Part shown: positions 44,044 to 55,748 of the stretch, piece by piece | Layout of the letters: every line of letters starts with the position of its first letter | Position numbering within the stretch: position 1 is the first letter of the stretch | Source of the DNA: Monocercomonoides exilis | Taxonomy: Eukaryota > Preaxostyla > Oxymonadida > Polymastigidae | Direction of reading: 5' to 3' | Length of the DNA stretch: 64,000 nucleotides | Assembly: GCA_001643675.2 (NCBI GenBank) | Contig: LSRY02000013.1 | Coordinates: 374,501 to 438,500 of the forward strand | Translations under genes and position numbers: made by a program | The notes under the pieces: generated by a model | Databases searched by the model: none | Told to the model about the DNA's origin: nothing | The model's input: the letters and a program-made list of their open reading frames with translations, nothing else

Positions 44044-47000
44044 ATGATCATACTACATTTTGTTGCATACATTTTGTTTGGAATTGTTAGTTGTTACGAT
44101 GAAAGAAAGCTGATTGATGAGTATACGGATAAGTATTTTAATTTCATTGAGTTGTTACCAAGAGACAACTCAACAGAATGCTTTGCCATAACAAATAATA
44201 GATTTGATGAATGCAAAAATATACTGGAAAGTACATGCCCGCGTGAATGCCTTTCATCACCAAATTACACACTTTGCATCAAGCAATGCAGAGAGGAAGG
44301 TTTGTTTTCAAATAGTAATTTTTCATAGAAGATAAAGGCAATTATATTTATCATCGCTCGTTTAGAGCTTTCTGTTTGTGGGAATAATCTTGTTCACCAG
44401 AAAGAAATTTGCATTTTCCATATTATTAGCAACTGCCGCAACTCTTATTTAAAGTGCGTTGATAAATCAAAGTTCAGATGCAGTCGGTTACCCGAAGGTT
44501 TATAATTACGTCCGCTTCTTTTTGACTGTATTATTCTCTTTTATCATTTCATCAGATGAATCTTCACAATGTTTAATGGATTCAGTTGCAAAATGTGGAC
44601 TAGATTATTCGAACTGTGTTCGTTCTGTACCACCAAATGAAGGTTTTTTATTTTTTTTTTTTCGAAATACTTTTTTATATGTTGTAAATCAACATTTGTT
44701 TTAGAATTTTCTTCACAATGCTCAAGAACATGCAAAATCATTCTTGATCGTTGTGAGTCAAGTCTGATTCAAACATGTTTACATAAATGCCCTTCAAACA
44801 ATACAACATCATCATTTGGCAAAAATGCTGCAACGGACAATCAAATGGACGGAATCGATGGGGAATGTCTGATGAATTGCATCAACAAGGATGCTGACCT
44901 GTGCTATGTTCCCTATGTTGAATGCATCAACGGGTGCAGCTCAAATTCACGTCTTTCTAATTCAACAAATGCCGCAAATGACACATACGACTCGAGTCTT
45001 AAAAGGACGATGGCATTTCACTCGAATCAACATTTGACGCAAGATGCAAGCATATCTGAAACATGTCGCTATGAGTGTGAAGGAAGTATGTGCTTTTTTT
45101 TCCTCTTTAAAAGAAAGAAAGAAATTTTTGTTAATATCTTTTTTTTTTCCTTTGAATGATTCATTTCTTCAGATCATGATGAGTGTGTGACTGCGTGTGA
45201 TGACAAGTGCTTCACGATTTGCGCAGTCTACAAAGGAAGCAACGGATCATACGAAGCAAGTGAAGATTGTGTTAAATGCCTCAGCCGCTGCATCAGAGAA
45301 TGCATTCCGCAAGAAGAGGAGTGTGTGAACCGTTGTATCGAAAGAAAGGTTTTACAATAAAATTATTGGAGAAAAAAAGCAAGTTGATGATTATTTTATT
45401 TATTTCTGTTTCTTCATGTCATATCACATCGCATTTTTTTATATAAATTAATTTGTTTGTGCCAATCCCAGCAACACGACGAGTCCCTGTCTCTTTGCTC
45501 AGAGGAGTGCCAGAAGGCGACGCGTATCTCCACCCAGACCGCCTCGCAGCATTGTGCGCGGATGTGCAGAGGGGCGTATTATCTGGACTCGTGCATGGGG
45601 CTCTGCATGTCAGAGCAGATGGACCCGATCACAGAGCAGAACGACAAGTGCAGAGAAGACTGCCGAGCTGCGTTTGCGAAGGAAAGCTATCAGTTGGATG
45701 TGACAAATGGAAAGGAAGAAGGAAAAAAAGAAGAAGGAAAAGAAGGAAAAGAACAGAAATATGCTGAGCCGGAGGAAGGGAGGAAGCGATGTTTGGATGA
45801 AGTTTGCTGTTTTCTGCTTTGTTTTTGAATTATTAATAGCATTCGATTTTGCCCAGTGCAACATAACATTAAGAGATTGCTCAGAAGAGCTGCGAAATTT
45901 CTGTGCTTCTGAATGTCAGAGCTCTTCTTCCAAAAAGGAAGAAGGAATAAAATGCATTTCTGACTGCCTCTCTTCGAATATGCACCAATGCGTAGATTCC
46001 TTTGCTGACTGTGTTGGCGTGTGTGCGGATGCATTCAGCCCTTCTGCTGCTTCCACATTTAACTCACCATCTTTCTCCGCTTCTCCTTCTAAAAAGATGA
46101 ATTGGGCTGACAAAAGAAATGATAATTATGATTTCGACGTTGAACCTGATTCATTTCAACAGCAACAACAACAGGAACAAGAGACGAAAAGCTTTTTGAA
46201 TTCTCAAATTCCACTGGAAGAACTAAATGTCAGATTGAAACAAACACAAACTGGAGAGAAACAACCAAATCAAAACCAGTTTGCTTCGTCAAATGAACAT
46301 TTTTCTCGTGATTTTCAGAGTGCGTCAACAAATTCTGAAGACAGAAAAGCAAATCCGATTGGCGAGCAGGAAAATGAAGTTGAGCTTTCCGAAACAGAAA
46401 AATGCATCGATGAAGCAATGGAAGACTATCTCCGGTGCCAAAACGACGCGTTGGAGCAGTGCAAGAGCATGCAGAAGATGAACTCTCCATTCAGAGGGAA
46501 CAGAAATGCCAACGGAGAAGCATACGAAGAAGAGGAAGAAAAAGATGAGGAAGAAAACGAGAACTATCACAGCTGCCTCGATGCTATGCTTTCTCAGTGC
46601 TCTTCATACAACTTTCGCTTGACTGGAATGTGCATGGGGAAATTTCTGCAAAAAGAGCACGAAAGCGCCGATCAGCCAGCTGACGATGAAGCACAAGAGG
46701 AAGCGATGAATTCAGCCTCTTCTCCTTCTTCTCCTTCATCCTCTGCCTCTGCTTCTGCCTCTTCTTATTCGCCTTTGTCTAATCCTCCGCAGAGTTTGAG
46801 GGCGATTCGGCAAGAGATGAACAAGTGCAACGACCGATGCGACGTCAAAGGCGACAAATGCCTGGGCGAGTGTGCAAGGCAGAAGAAGAGGATGATGCTG
46901 AAGCTGAGTCTGTCCAACGGCACAGCACAGCCATCCGACAGCCAAACAGCCGGCGGCACTCAATTTGAGCGTGGGGCAGATGGATACGCGTCGGTTGTCT

Positions 47001-48144
47001 TTCAGCAGCGGAGCTCGGCGCTGGCAGAGCAGACCGGCAGAAGCTGCGCCGATGTTTGCGAGGACGAGTGGCTGTCGTGCACGAATGTGTGCGCTGATGC
47101 TGCCACACAAAAGATGAAGCAGCTCAAACGAAGCGCGCTGGCGAACGAGTCTGACCCAGTTTTGTCGCACTCGGCAAAGGACAGCATTGACGATGACTCG
47201 TCTTCGTTTATGCCACCTCAGTCGATGTTTGGAGAGGATGGCATGCAGCAGATGATGATGATGATGCAGATGATGCAAATGATGCAGATGGCACAGTCGA
47301 TGGCAATGAATCCTCCGTTCGACACATCTCAGTTCAACTCTTCATCGACTGCGACAGCTTCTTCTTCTTCTTCTTTCGACTCTTCAAATGACACATTCAC
47401 ACCTCCATTCAGCGACATGCCGAATGATTTTATGATGACTCAGTTCTTTTTCTTTGCAGATGACCAGCCTCCTTTCGGCATAAACCCATTTGGCGAGCAC
47501 TTTGGCCAGTCAATTCCAAACTTCTTTGGAGAAACCAGCCAAAACGAGAATTATGGAAGCACAATTCCTGATGAAGACGATGAGAACGATCCGAAATACG
47601 ACGACTGCGGAACACAAAATGATCGAAATGAGAATTACACAGCGAATGATGAAAGTTCTGATGCGATCGAAAGTTGCTTAAAAGAAAAGAAAGAATGTGA
47701 AGCTGATTGCCGTGGCCTCAAGCAAAGTTTGTTTTGAATGCTATTTTTTTCTTTGATTGAACGACTGTTTTTTATCTTTTTATGCAAAACTTGTTTGTGT
47801 TTTATTATTCTTGTGAAGGATGTGTTATGCGCCTGAGGAACGAAGGAAGGCCAACAGAGGAAGTTTATCGGCATTGTGCGAATGTGGAAGAAGAATGTCA
47901 AAGTGAGTGCGAAGATGCCTTCAGCAGCTGCACAAACACTGCTCCTGCTTCGCACAGCAAGAAAAGAGCGTTCCATCGGCCAGGAATTGCTGAGTCTGTT
48001 TTGGGGAAGAGACAAACACGCGCCATTCGCAGGCAGAGCACTGCTCGCAACCAGATGTTTGACAGAGCTGAAAGTGAAGGGCATCCCAGCGACAACGATC
48101 GGAGCAGAGAGGAAATGATGTATTTTGCTCAGCCACGTCGTTAA
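44044..48144 (+). CDS. Large secreted Cys-rich protein with repeated Cx3C motifs
   Basis: Eight exons: 44044-44299, 44366-44497, 44556-44642, 44705-45085, 45173-45348, 45472-45801, 45857-47726 and 47819-48144, giving 1185 aa. The N-terminus MIILHFVAYILFGIVSCYDE is a likely signal peptide. The chain carries dozens of cysteines spaced as Cx3C pairs 9-14 residues apart, for example CPRECLSSPNYTLCIKQC, CKIILDRCESSLIQTCLHKC, CLMNCINKDADLCYVPYVEC, CLSRCIRECIPQEEECVNRC and, far downstream, CNDRCDVKGDKCLGECARQ and CEDEWLSCTNVCAD. Between them are low-complexity spacers (Gln, Glu, Ser, Met runs). There is no membrane segment or GPI signal at the C-terminus. The helical-hairpin cysteine spacing resembles twin Cx3C proteins, but no family is recognised. 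Frames join exactly at all seven introns. Secretion or lumenal location is an inference. Confidence 0.8.
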
Positions 48145-48492
48145 TGACATGGGGAAATTGTCAATTAATTATTGGAAAAGTTTTTAATATTGTTCGGTGT
48201 TTCAATTCCAATTCATTTCTTATTCAATCTTTTCGTCTTATCAACTCATTGCTTGCTGCGGCAAACTTTTTTTTAATTTAATTTCTTCAATGCTAATCAA
48301 ATAATATGTCAGACATTCATTTTTTTTTTTGATTGCATTAACAGCGTTTCTCAAATGTTGCACTTGGCTTCACAAGAAAATTCATATTGTTGGGCATTAA
48401 TTTTTGCCCTCGACAATTGTGTGAAAAAAAGAAAAATAAATTTGAAAAAGTCTTAAAAAATATTCATAAAATATTCTAATGAGCATTTAGCA
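48145..48492. other. Convergent intergenic region
   Basis: 348 bp between the 3' ends of convergent genes. AT-rich; nothing recognised. Confidence 0.4.
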
Positions 48493-49627
48493 TTAATGAA
48501 ATCCAAATAGAGCGTGTTTGAACACGTGTGTTGCTAATGCTGTTGATTGTTCAGAAAGTATCTTCTGAGCATCCTTCAAAAGTGTTGAAAACGCAGTCTT
48601 CTTTCCACGTCCATCAGCTGCTTGATTGCTGCTCATTTGCTGCATCTTCTGAGATAATTCAACAAGCTGCTTTGTATAATAATCTTGATTCTAATTTTTA
48701 ATTAAAATATTTTCGAATAATCAATAGTGAAAACAATATGATGCTCAAATCAGACAAATAAATTAGCACACAAGTAAAAATTGAGTTGTGGAAACAGTGT
48801 TCACCCAATATTTTCTCTGTAATGCAGTAAGAACTCTTTTATCTGTTGATGATTGGAAAAATGTGGTATCCAGTTTGTAATATCGATGAGCCTGTGAACC
48901 CCAATCCTCAAACTTAGCTTGGGGAACTGATTGATATTCTAATTGAGAAGTTTCTGGTTGATATCCTTCTGGATATGTTCTGAATGCTCCTATCTCCACT
49001 CTTCCAGAGGACATTGTTCGCACAGGATCAACAACAATTGCCAAATATGGATCAAGCGCTTGATTGAGCGATTGTGTTGCAACATCAATTGCAGACATCC
49101 AACATCCGTACCCAGGATGTGAATGATACCATCCAACTATTTGTTCGGGACGTCCCAACTGATAAAATAAAAGAAAGCGAAATTTTTTTCGCATTATTTA
49201 AGTATTGTTATTTAAATAAACTCATTTTCAATCAAAAAGCAATCACACCTCCGTTGATAAAATAGCATATTGTGCCATGTATGAGTTTGCTTGATCTCCT
49301 GCATTGACTCTTGTCTCTGTTCCTTCAACAGGAAGAGCGAAAGCATCCATAACATAAAATGTATTTGGTGTTACTTTTCCCTGTAAAATCCCCATGACTT
49401 CGAGCTTGCCTCCCGCACATGCGTGCATAACTAATTTAAGTAAAGCTAAAGCGGATATCTTCACATTCTGAAAATATTTTGGACTTAAAATATTGTCAAA
49501 TAAAAAATAAGTTGGCACTCAAAATAAAGTTATACTTTTCCTTCCATGGCATCTTATCAGTAAATGCTCGCTGTTGTTCAGCGTCATAACGAAAAGGCTC
49601 ATCTGGATCCGAAAAACGCTGGGTCAT
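48493..49627 (-). CDS. CSN5: COP9 signalosome subunit 5 (JAMM deneddylase)
   Basis: Four minus-strand exons, 49627-49536, 49483-49249, 49158-48772 and 48690-48493, giving 303 aa. CSN5 is the metalloprotease of the COP9 signalosome; it removes NEDD8 from cullins. The MPN+/JAMM active site is complete: E59 in LEVMG and H121-S-H123[11 protein letters not shown]134, the exact HxHx10D spacing. Other landmarks are [38 protein letters not shown] and [12 protein letters not shown], then the C-terminal KYWVNTVS helix region, so it is CSN5 rather than the proteasomal RPN11. The chain is slightly shorter than in animals (about 334 aa). Splice sites restore the frame within conserved blocks ([15 protein letters not shown]). 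Its ATG is 144 bp from the divergent gene at 49772. Confidence 0.95.
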
Positions 49628-49771
49628 AATAAAACAAATTTTCAATATGGGTTAGAGAGATTTGCATCATTGTAACTTGTTCGTTCAATAGATATATTGA
49701 TCATTAACTTTTGATTTGGTCAAATTCTTGTATGTTTGTTTCCAACCAAAATTTTTTCTATTCCCTGATAA
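49628..49771. promoter_or_regulatory. Putative bidirectional promoter
   Basis: 144 bp between the divergent ATGs at 49627 (-) and 49772 (+). No known element recognised; called on geometry. Confidence 0.35.
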
Positions 49772-51727
49772 ATGTCTGATTTCAACGTAGATAATGATAT
49801 ACCAAAGAGTTTTAAAGTACTAACTTGTATTATATTGCATTATAAATATTATGATTTTTGTCTTTCCTGTTTTACTTTTGTTTGCAGAGATTATTAGCTG
49901 TTACAAAGAGAAAACAGCTCAACCAAAGGATTCCAAAAGGACCAGATAGGCCTCGGAACATTGACTTCGAAGAAGAATCAGAAGATAATGTTTGAGTGAA
50001 GTTTTGTCGTATATATTTATATGTTTTTTGAAAATCAGTCTTCTGATTATGAAATCAGAGAAGATGAAAGACTGGCTGAATTTGGGTATGCTACTCATTC
50101 ATTAGAATGAATGAAAAAGAATGCAATTATGATATGATGAAATGCTTTTTATTTTATTTGTTTAGCGCTCGTTTACGTCAAAATAAGGCACATGAATTAA
50201 GAAAGGAAAGGGTGAAACAGACAAATCGGTACAAAAAAAGAATGGAGTATGTGAGTTCGAACTTTTTTAGATAACTTTATATATATTCGTTGTTTTTAAC
50301 GTAGATTTCTTGAACGAAAGAAAGAGAAGCAAAAGAAAACAAAAGAAAAGAAAGCACATAAAGATGAAGATTCTTCATCTGAGGGTGAGAACACTTCGTT
50401 TGGATTAAATCGTGGAAATTTGAGAGCAGAAACGGATATTCAGAAGAGATGGACAGTGAAACTTCCAGATGAAATCGAAGCTTTGCAAGAACAGAAGAAA
50501 GGAAAAAAAAGAGCGCTGGCATCTGAAAGTGGAAAGAGAAGAATGGAAGAATTGAAAAAGAAACGAAAGAGAGATGATGAAGGTTTGCCGGATGAAGAAA
50601 AGATGAAGGTGGATGAGCTTCTATCTGAAATCACGCTTTTTGGAGGAGGGGGTCGTAAAAACAGAGCAAGTGGAACATCAAGCAAAAGTCGAGCAATGAA
50701 AAGGATCAAGCGGGAAGAAGAGAAAGAAAGAAAGAAGCTTCTGAAAGAAAAGCTTCAAAGAGAAGAAAGAGAGAAAGAAAAGAAAAGACAAATGAAAGAG
50801 AAGAAGAAGAGAGTGCAGCAAAAGATGAAGGAGCAGAAAATGAGAGAAATGCAAGAGGCGGAAGAAATGAAAATGAAGGAAAAAAGAGAAGAAGAAACCA
50901 GCAGCCAAAAAGTACTTCATGAAGCAAAGCCCATTGAAACAGCGGTTATCGACGATGCGCAATTGCTCAAAGAAATAAACACATCAACACCTGCAGCGAA
51001 GCAGAAGAGAAATGAAGAGAAAGTGAAAACGCTTCTTCTCACATCAATGCTAAATTCATCCAAAGGAACCTCTTCGCATTCAAAAGCAACAACAAAATTA
51101 GAGCCAACAGAACAACAAGAAGATGAAAAATCATCAGTTTCTGATCTGCAAACCTCAGCTCCAGTTCCTATCAAAATTTCAATTTTTCCTGCTTCTGCTT
51201 CGACACACGTTGTCCCAGCTTCTGCAATGCCCCGACCAGCAAAGCGAGCATCAGCAGTATCTGCCATCTCCTCTTCTCCATCGATGGAACAGTCGAAAAT
51301 GCAGAACAGTTCAACTTTATCAACAACACTTACAAATCCAATGGACAAAACGTTGGCTGTTATTAAGCCAGCAAGGGATGTTTGGGAGAAGCCAACAATT
51401 GTTCTTCCGTATCTGAAAGCAATGGAGAAGAAGAAGAAAGCGAAGCGGAATGCTGAAATGAGAGGGTTTGATGATGAAAGCAGCATGGACGATGAATACA
51501 GCGATGAGTCGGACGATGACTCGTCAATTGGAGGAGATGAAGATAGTTCGGAGGAAGATTACATTCAGGAACTGAAAGAGAAGCAAAGCAGATATCAGGA
51601 AATGGAAAGAAATGAAGAAAAAGAAAGGCAGGCAAAGAAAAACAGAAGAAAAAGAGTGAAGAAGATGCTGTCACAGACATGGGCAAAGAAGAATGCCGAT
51701 AAATTAGCTGGCGACAGGTTTGATTGA
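49772..51727 (+). CDS. Lys/Glu-rich, probably nuclear, protein of unknown family
   Basis: Five exons, 49772-49816, 49888-49989, 50039-50085, 50166-50246 and 50305-51727, giving 565 aa. The N-terminal 110 residues are the most structured-looking part: LLAVTKRKQLNQRIPKGPDR, then SSDYEIREDERLAEFGARLR and TNRYKKRMEFLERKK. The rest is highly charged: long Lys/Glu/Arg coiled coils (about 190-270), a Ser/Thr/Pro linker, a short hydrophobic patch with VWEKPTIVLPYLKAMEKKKK, an acidic Asp/Ser/Glu cluster and a basic C-terminus (KNRRKRVKKML). The basic patches look like nuclear localisation signals, and the composition is typical of nucleolar, chromatin or ribosome-biogenesis proteins. I cannot assign a family. 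All introns are GT-AG and frame-consistent. Confidence 0.72.
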
Positions 51728-52391
51728 AAAAAAGTTACAAAAATGTGATTAACAACCACATATCACTTCGCTTTAAACATTTCAAATAAATTATAAAGAG
51801 CATTCATTTCATAATTAAAAAAGACAAAGATGATTTATTTATGTTTGTTTTTTAAAAATTGATAAATGGGACAATATTTTTTGCTTTATGAATTTTATTC
51901 CATTCAGAGTTTCCGAATAAATTTCTCATTTTTTTTTTTATTTTTCTAAACCTTTTTGTAAAAGAACGTTTGACTTGTCATGATATGAAAGTGGAAAAAG
52001 TTTGGAACAAATCATTATTCTTTTCAAAAAAGCAAGAATTTTGTCCCAAATCAGCAAGAAATATTATCTCTCTGTGTAACTGGAACTCAAACCCCAAAAT
52101 TAACAGAATCGCTTTTTAATTTTTTATCTGGTGTAAAATATGTTGCTATATAAGATTCTGAATGGCCGAATGGATTTATAATGATTTGTATTTTTTATTT
52201 TGTTTCGTCACGCTGAATACAAAATTCGAACAAAGAAAATTTTTTGTCAACATTTGTGTTTTTCTTTATATTATGAACAAAACAATAGATGTTACAAATA
52301 TATATTTTCTTTCAAAAAGAACAAAAAAATTTTTTATTGATGATCAATTTTGAAATGTGTTAATGTTACTTTTGGATCACACAAATTGAAA
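51728..52391. other. Intergenic spacer
   Basis: 664 bp of AT-rich DNA between same-strand genes. The frame at 52162-52353 is Phe/Ile/Lys-rich and looks random. Confidence 0.4.
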
Positions 52392-53924
52392 ATGGAATCC
52401 AGTGCTGATCGGCGCTCAAAAGAAAGGTCTTCTTCAGCCTTAATTGAACGTGAAGAAAGGTCTCCGTCTCCTTCATCTTCACCAGACTTCGAAGATTACT
52501 CAAAACCAAAGAAAGAGAACTTTTTATGGAAGTACAGAATGGTGATTCCAAGTTTGTGATTAATTTTATCTTCAATCGCATTTGATATGCACTATTTTTA
52601 TTATGAAGATGGCTTAACGATGGGAAATGCATTGAGTGGGGTGTTTGCAGGATATTGTGCTGTTCATCACAAACCAATGTGGTGCTCGTTTTTAGTTGTT
52701 CTTGGATTTATATTTGGTACGTATAAGCATCTTTTTATGTTATTATTTATTGTTTTGGTGGAATTTTCGCAGATGCATTTGATGGACCAGCTGCGCGCCA
52801 TTTGAAATGTAGCGGAGATTTTGGCATGTTCATGGACAGGTAACTTTTTTATTTTTATATTGTAACATAATCATTATTTGATACTTTTTGATAATAGTCT
52901 TGCAGATGTAACAACATTTGGCGTTGCACCAACTCTTGCATTGCTTTCATATTTTGAAGAAACAACAGCTGGCATCGGAATTGTTCTTGGTGTTGTACAT
53001 TTCACTTGCACTGTTGTACGATTGGCGAAGTTTATGACAGAAGATGGTCCACCTGGAGTATTCCGCGGAATGCCATGCCCATTTGCAGGTGTTTTCAATG
53101 CGGCTGTTTGCGCAGCTGGTTTGGATAAAAAGTGGATCATTGTTGGTTCACTGATTCATTCATTCTATATGATTGATTGGGATACCTTGTATATCAAGCC
53201 ATTCTCTGTGAATGGAAAATTGAAGCTGTCATTTGTGTGGTTCCTCCACTTTTTGGCCCTGTTTTTGGCATCCAACAGAACACCATTTTCTCATATGTTG
53301 CTTGCCCTTATTCCAGTGTGCTACGGAACAATCCCTGTGCTGGTACGCTTGTACAGATGGATGTTCAAACACGCGAAATCGCCTGGCGAATTTGATTATG
53401 TGATGACTGTGGGTGTGTACGATATGTTCCATCGTGGTCATCTGGAACTGTTCTCGCACATGGCTGTCATGGGAAGGAACGTGTATGTTGCTGTTCACGA
53501 CGAAAAGAGCGTGTATCAGAACAAGAAAGTGCGTGTGACTGACTCGCTCGAAAAGAGAATGAATAACGTCAGCAAATTGAGAAGGGTAAAGAAAGTGTTC
53601 CCTGTCTATACTGGTTTGCTTATTTGTCTATTTTTTTGAAATAATAATTATTATTTATGAATGAAATTATTGAATTTTATGTTATAAATTTTCTTTGATG
53701 ATTTTCTTTTCGCTTCATCAGCTGATCCAACTCCGGCTATTAAAGAGATGCTGGATGCAGTTCCTAAGGGACAGAGCGTTGCTTATATGCGAGGTGATGA
53801 TTGGATTGAATTCCCCGGTAAGCCGTATCTGGTTGAACATAACATACCAATCATCTACCATCACTACACAGAGGGCGTTTCGTCTTCTCTTCTCAGACTC
53901 GCCCGCCAACGTCATACAATTTAA
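52392..53924 (+). CDS. CDP-alcohol phosphatidyltransferase fused to a cytidylyltransferase domain
   Basis: Five exons, 52392-52551, 52609-52716, 52773-52839, 52898-53613 and 53722-53924, giving 417 aa. The N-terminal 50 residues are Ser/Arg-rich. A CDP-alcohol phosphatidyltransferase domain follows (about 50-270) with the full metal/CDP motif DGx2ARx8Gx3Dx3D in DGPAARHLKCSGDFGMFMDSLAD and multiple hydrophobic helices. The opening IPNGLTMGNALSG resembles bacterial/archaeal-type phosphatidylserine synthase. The C-terminal 130 residues form a cytidylyltransferase-like domain: VGVYDMFHRGHLELF with the HxGH motif at 290-293, then YTEGVSSSLLR where the family has an ISTT-type motif. One chain could make a CDP-alcohol and use it, or the second domain could be regulatory. 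Substrates are not determinable from sequence. All exon phases agree. Confidence 0.85.
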
Positions 53925-54466
53925 TTTTCAATGTTTCTTTTTTGTTCCTTTGTTCTTTTCGTTTTGTTGTTGTGCAAATTCCTTTCCCTTCAGTTGTCTT
54001 TTGTGTGGTTTATTCCAACAAAAGACGTTTTTTAGAGTCTTTTTATTCGTTTTTTCAAATCATTTTCAAGTAAAATGTTTCACTCATTTTGAAAAGTGTT
54101 GTATTTTTTTAAAAGGAAATGTATCGAGATATTAATATGCTTTAAGCAAAGCTCAAAAGAAGCAAATGATTTTCATCTTTCGAAAATAAGTTGCCCTTTA
54201 GTGGTGAACATAATAGAAGAGTATTTCTAAGAAAATATCTTTCTCTTTTCATAATCTATAATTCAATTCTTTCAGGTTGGAAATCAGTCTTTTCCAGCTT
54301 CTTTTTGCTGAATGGAAATTTGCTTTGCGTAAGCTGAATGTATTGGCAAACTTCTTTTTCAATAAATAGCGTGTTGTAGCACATTTCCCAATTAATCGCA
54401 TTTTATCTCTATTCCGTGTGTTGTAAAAAATAAATAAAATAGTCAATTTGCGAATCCTTCTGCATC
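53925..54466. other. Convergent intergenic region
   Basis: 542 bp of AT-rich DNA between two 3' ends. No structure recognised. Confidence 0.4.
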
Positions 54467-55748
54467 TCAACCTAATTTATTCCCGTAACCAGTTGGATGA
54501 TCGTCCTTCCATTCATCCATCTCCATCTGAGATTGTCTCTTCTCGTCAGAGTCCTCATTGCTATCATAGCCTTCTTCTTCTTCTTCTTCTTCTTCTTTCC
54601 TGGAAAAAATTCAATTTAAATTTGATATTTTTTGGAATCAATTGATTGCAAATGAATTCACACCTTTTTGACTTTAGCTGTAAACTTTCTTGAGAGATTC
54701 TTTCAAACTGCCTTTCTGCTTCCATTTGTTGCTCTTGCTCAAGAGAGTAAGTCCAAGTTTTGACAGGCTTAAAAACATTTTCCATCCTTTCAGCTCTTGT
54801 TGCCAAAAATGGTGACAAAGATGATGTGTTGCTCAGAATTTTCCCAGTCGTCCATTGTACGGGGCTAGATTGCTGAGAATAGCATGGAGCAGCAATGTTC
54901 GAGTGTTTAACACAACTCAAATCTTCTTGTATTGTAATGTTGCTTTTTCCAAGTGAGGAGGATAGTTTTGTTCCACTTTGTGTTTTCCTTGAACAATTTC
55001 TAACGGATGCTTCTGATAATTCAGTTGAACTCTTCTCTCTTGCTTCCAAAAGGTTTAGCTCTCGTGAAATATTACAAAGTTCTGTAAGAGCAGAAAGTGC
55101 AAATAAATGTAGTTGTAAAATATTCAATTTTCGTAATTCATTCTCGTCTGAAAAGCTAAGATCAAGATCATCATCATCGTTTGCTTTGTTGTGCTTCATT
55201 AATTCGGAGATCTGTTTTTCAAGTGCCTTTTCTTCTCCCATTTTTTCGAGTGCCACATCCCTGGATGATGTGATGTGCATGAAATTTCCTTTTTGAATTT
55301 CAGAAAATGCATTCTTTAACAGCAAATTACTTTCAAATTGAGAATAACTGTTGAGAATTGATAGAAATGTTTTATAATATTGTTGTGCTTCTATTAGAAC
55401 ATTCTTTCGCGTGTGTAGTTTAAATGTGGTTCTTGACACAAGGAATCCTTGTAAAAATGGAATTGAAAGAAGGCGAATATCCATTGATGAAAGTTCAGGT
55501 AATTCAAGGGTTTCACGAAGAGTATGGTACAGCCCCAAGGACTCCGTTAAAGTGTTGCATCGTTCAAGTATGTTCAATGCAGTTTTTATTTCAAAGTCAC
55601 TAGCAGAATGTGATTTTACTTTTTGATATATCCGAAAGGATCTCGCAAAAAGACAACCCAGTGGTGCTTCATGAGCTTCATCCGTTATGTCCTGCTTTAA
55701 CGAACAATCTTTAATTTTTGAATCATCTTCCTGATTCAATAAGCTCAT
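54467..55748 (-). CDS. TAP42/IGBP1 (alpha4) family PP2A regulator
   Basis: Two minus-strand exons, 55748-54664 and 54599-54467, giving 405 aa. TAP42/alpha4 binds and stabilises catalytic subunits of PP2A-like phosphatases and links them to TOR signalling. The N-terminal 230 residues are the helical repeat domain (TALNILERCNTLTESL, SSMDIRLLSIPFLQGFL, EAQQYYKTFLSILNSY). The C-terminal signature is reached only after splicing: a Glu run, then MDEWKDDHPTGYGNKLG, the family hallmark (DxWKDxHPxGxGN). Without the 64-bp intron the frame would instead give an Arg run and end, so the spliced model is clearly right. A Ser/Asn-rich linker at about 250-320 is less conserved. Confidence 0.88.

Noticed and set aside
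45707..47737. Separate gene starting at 45707 with a Lys/Glu-rich N-terminus and an internal hydrophobic stretch resembling a signal peptide
   Set aside because: The hydrophobic part is intron sequence; splicing 45801 to 45857 makes it the seventh exon of the Cys-rich gene, with matching cysteine spacing.
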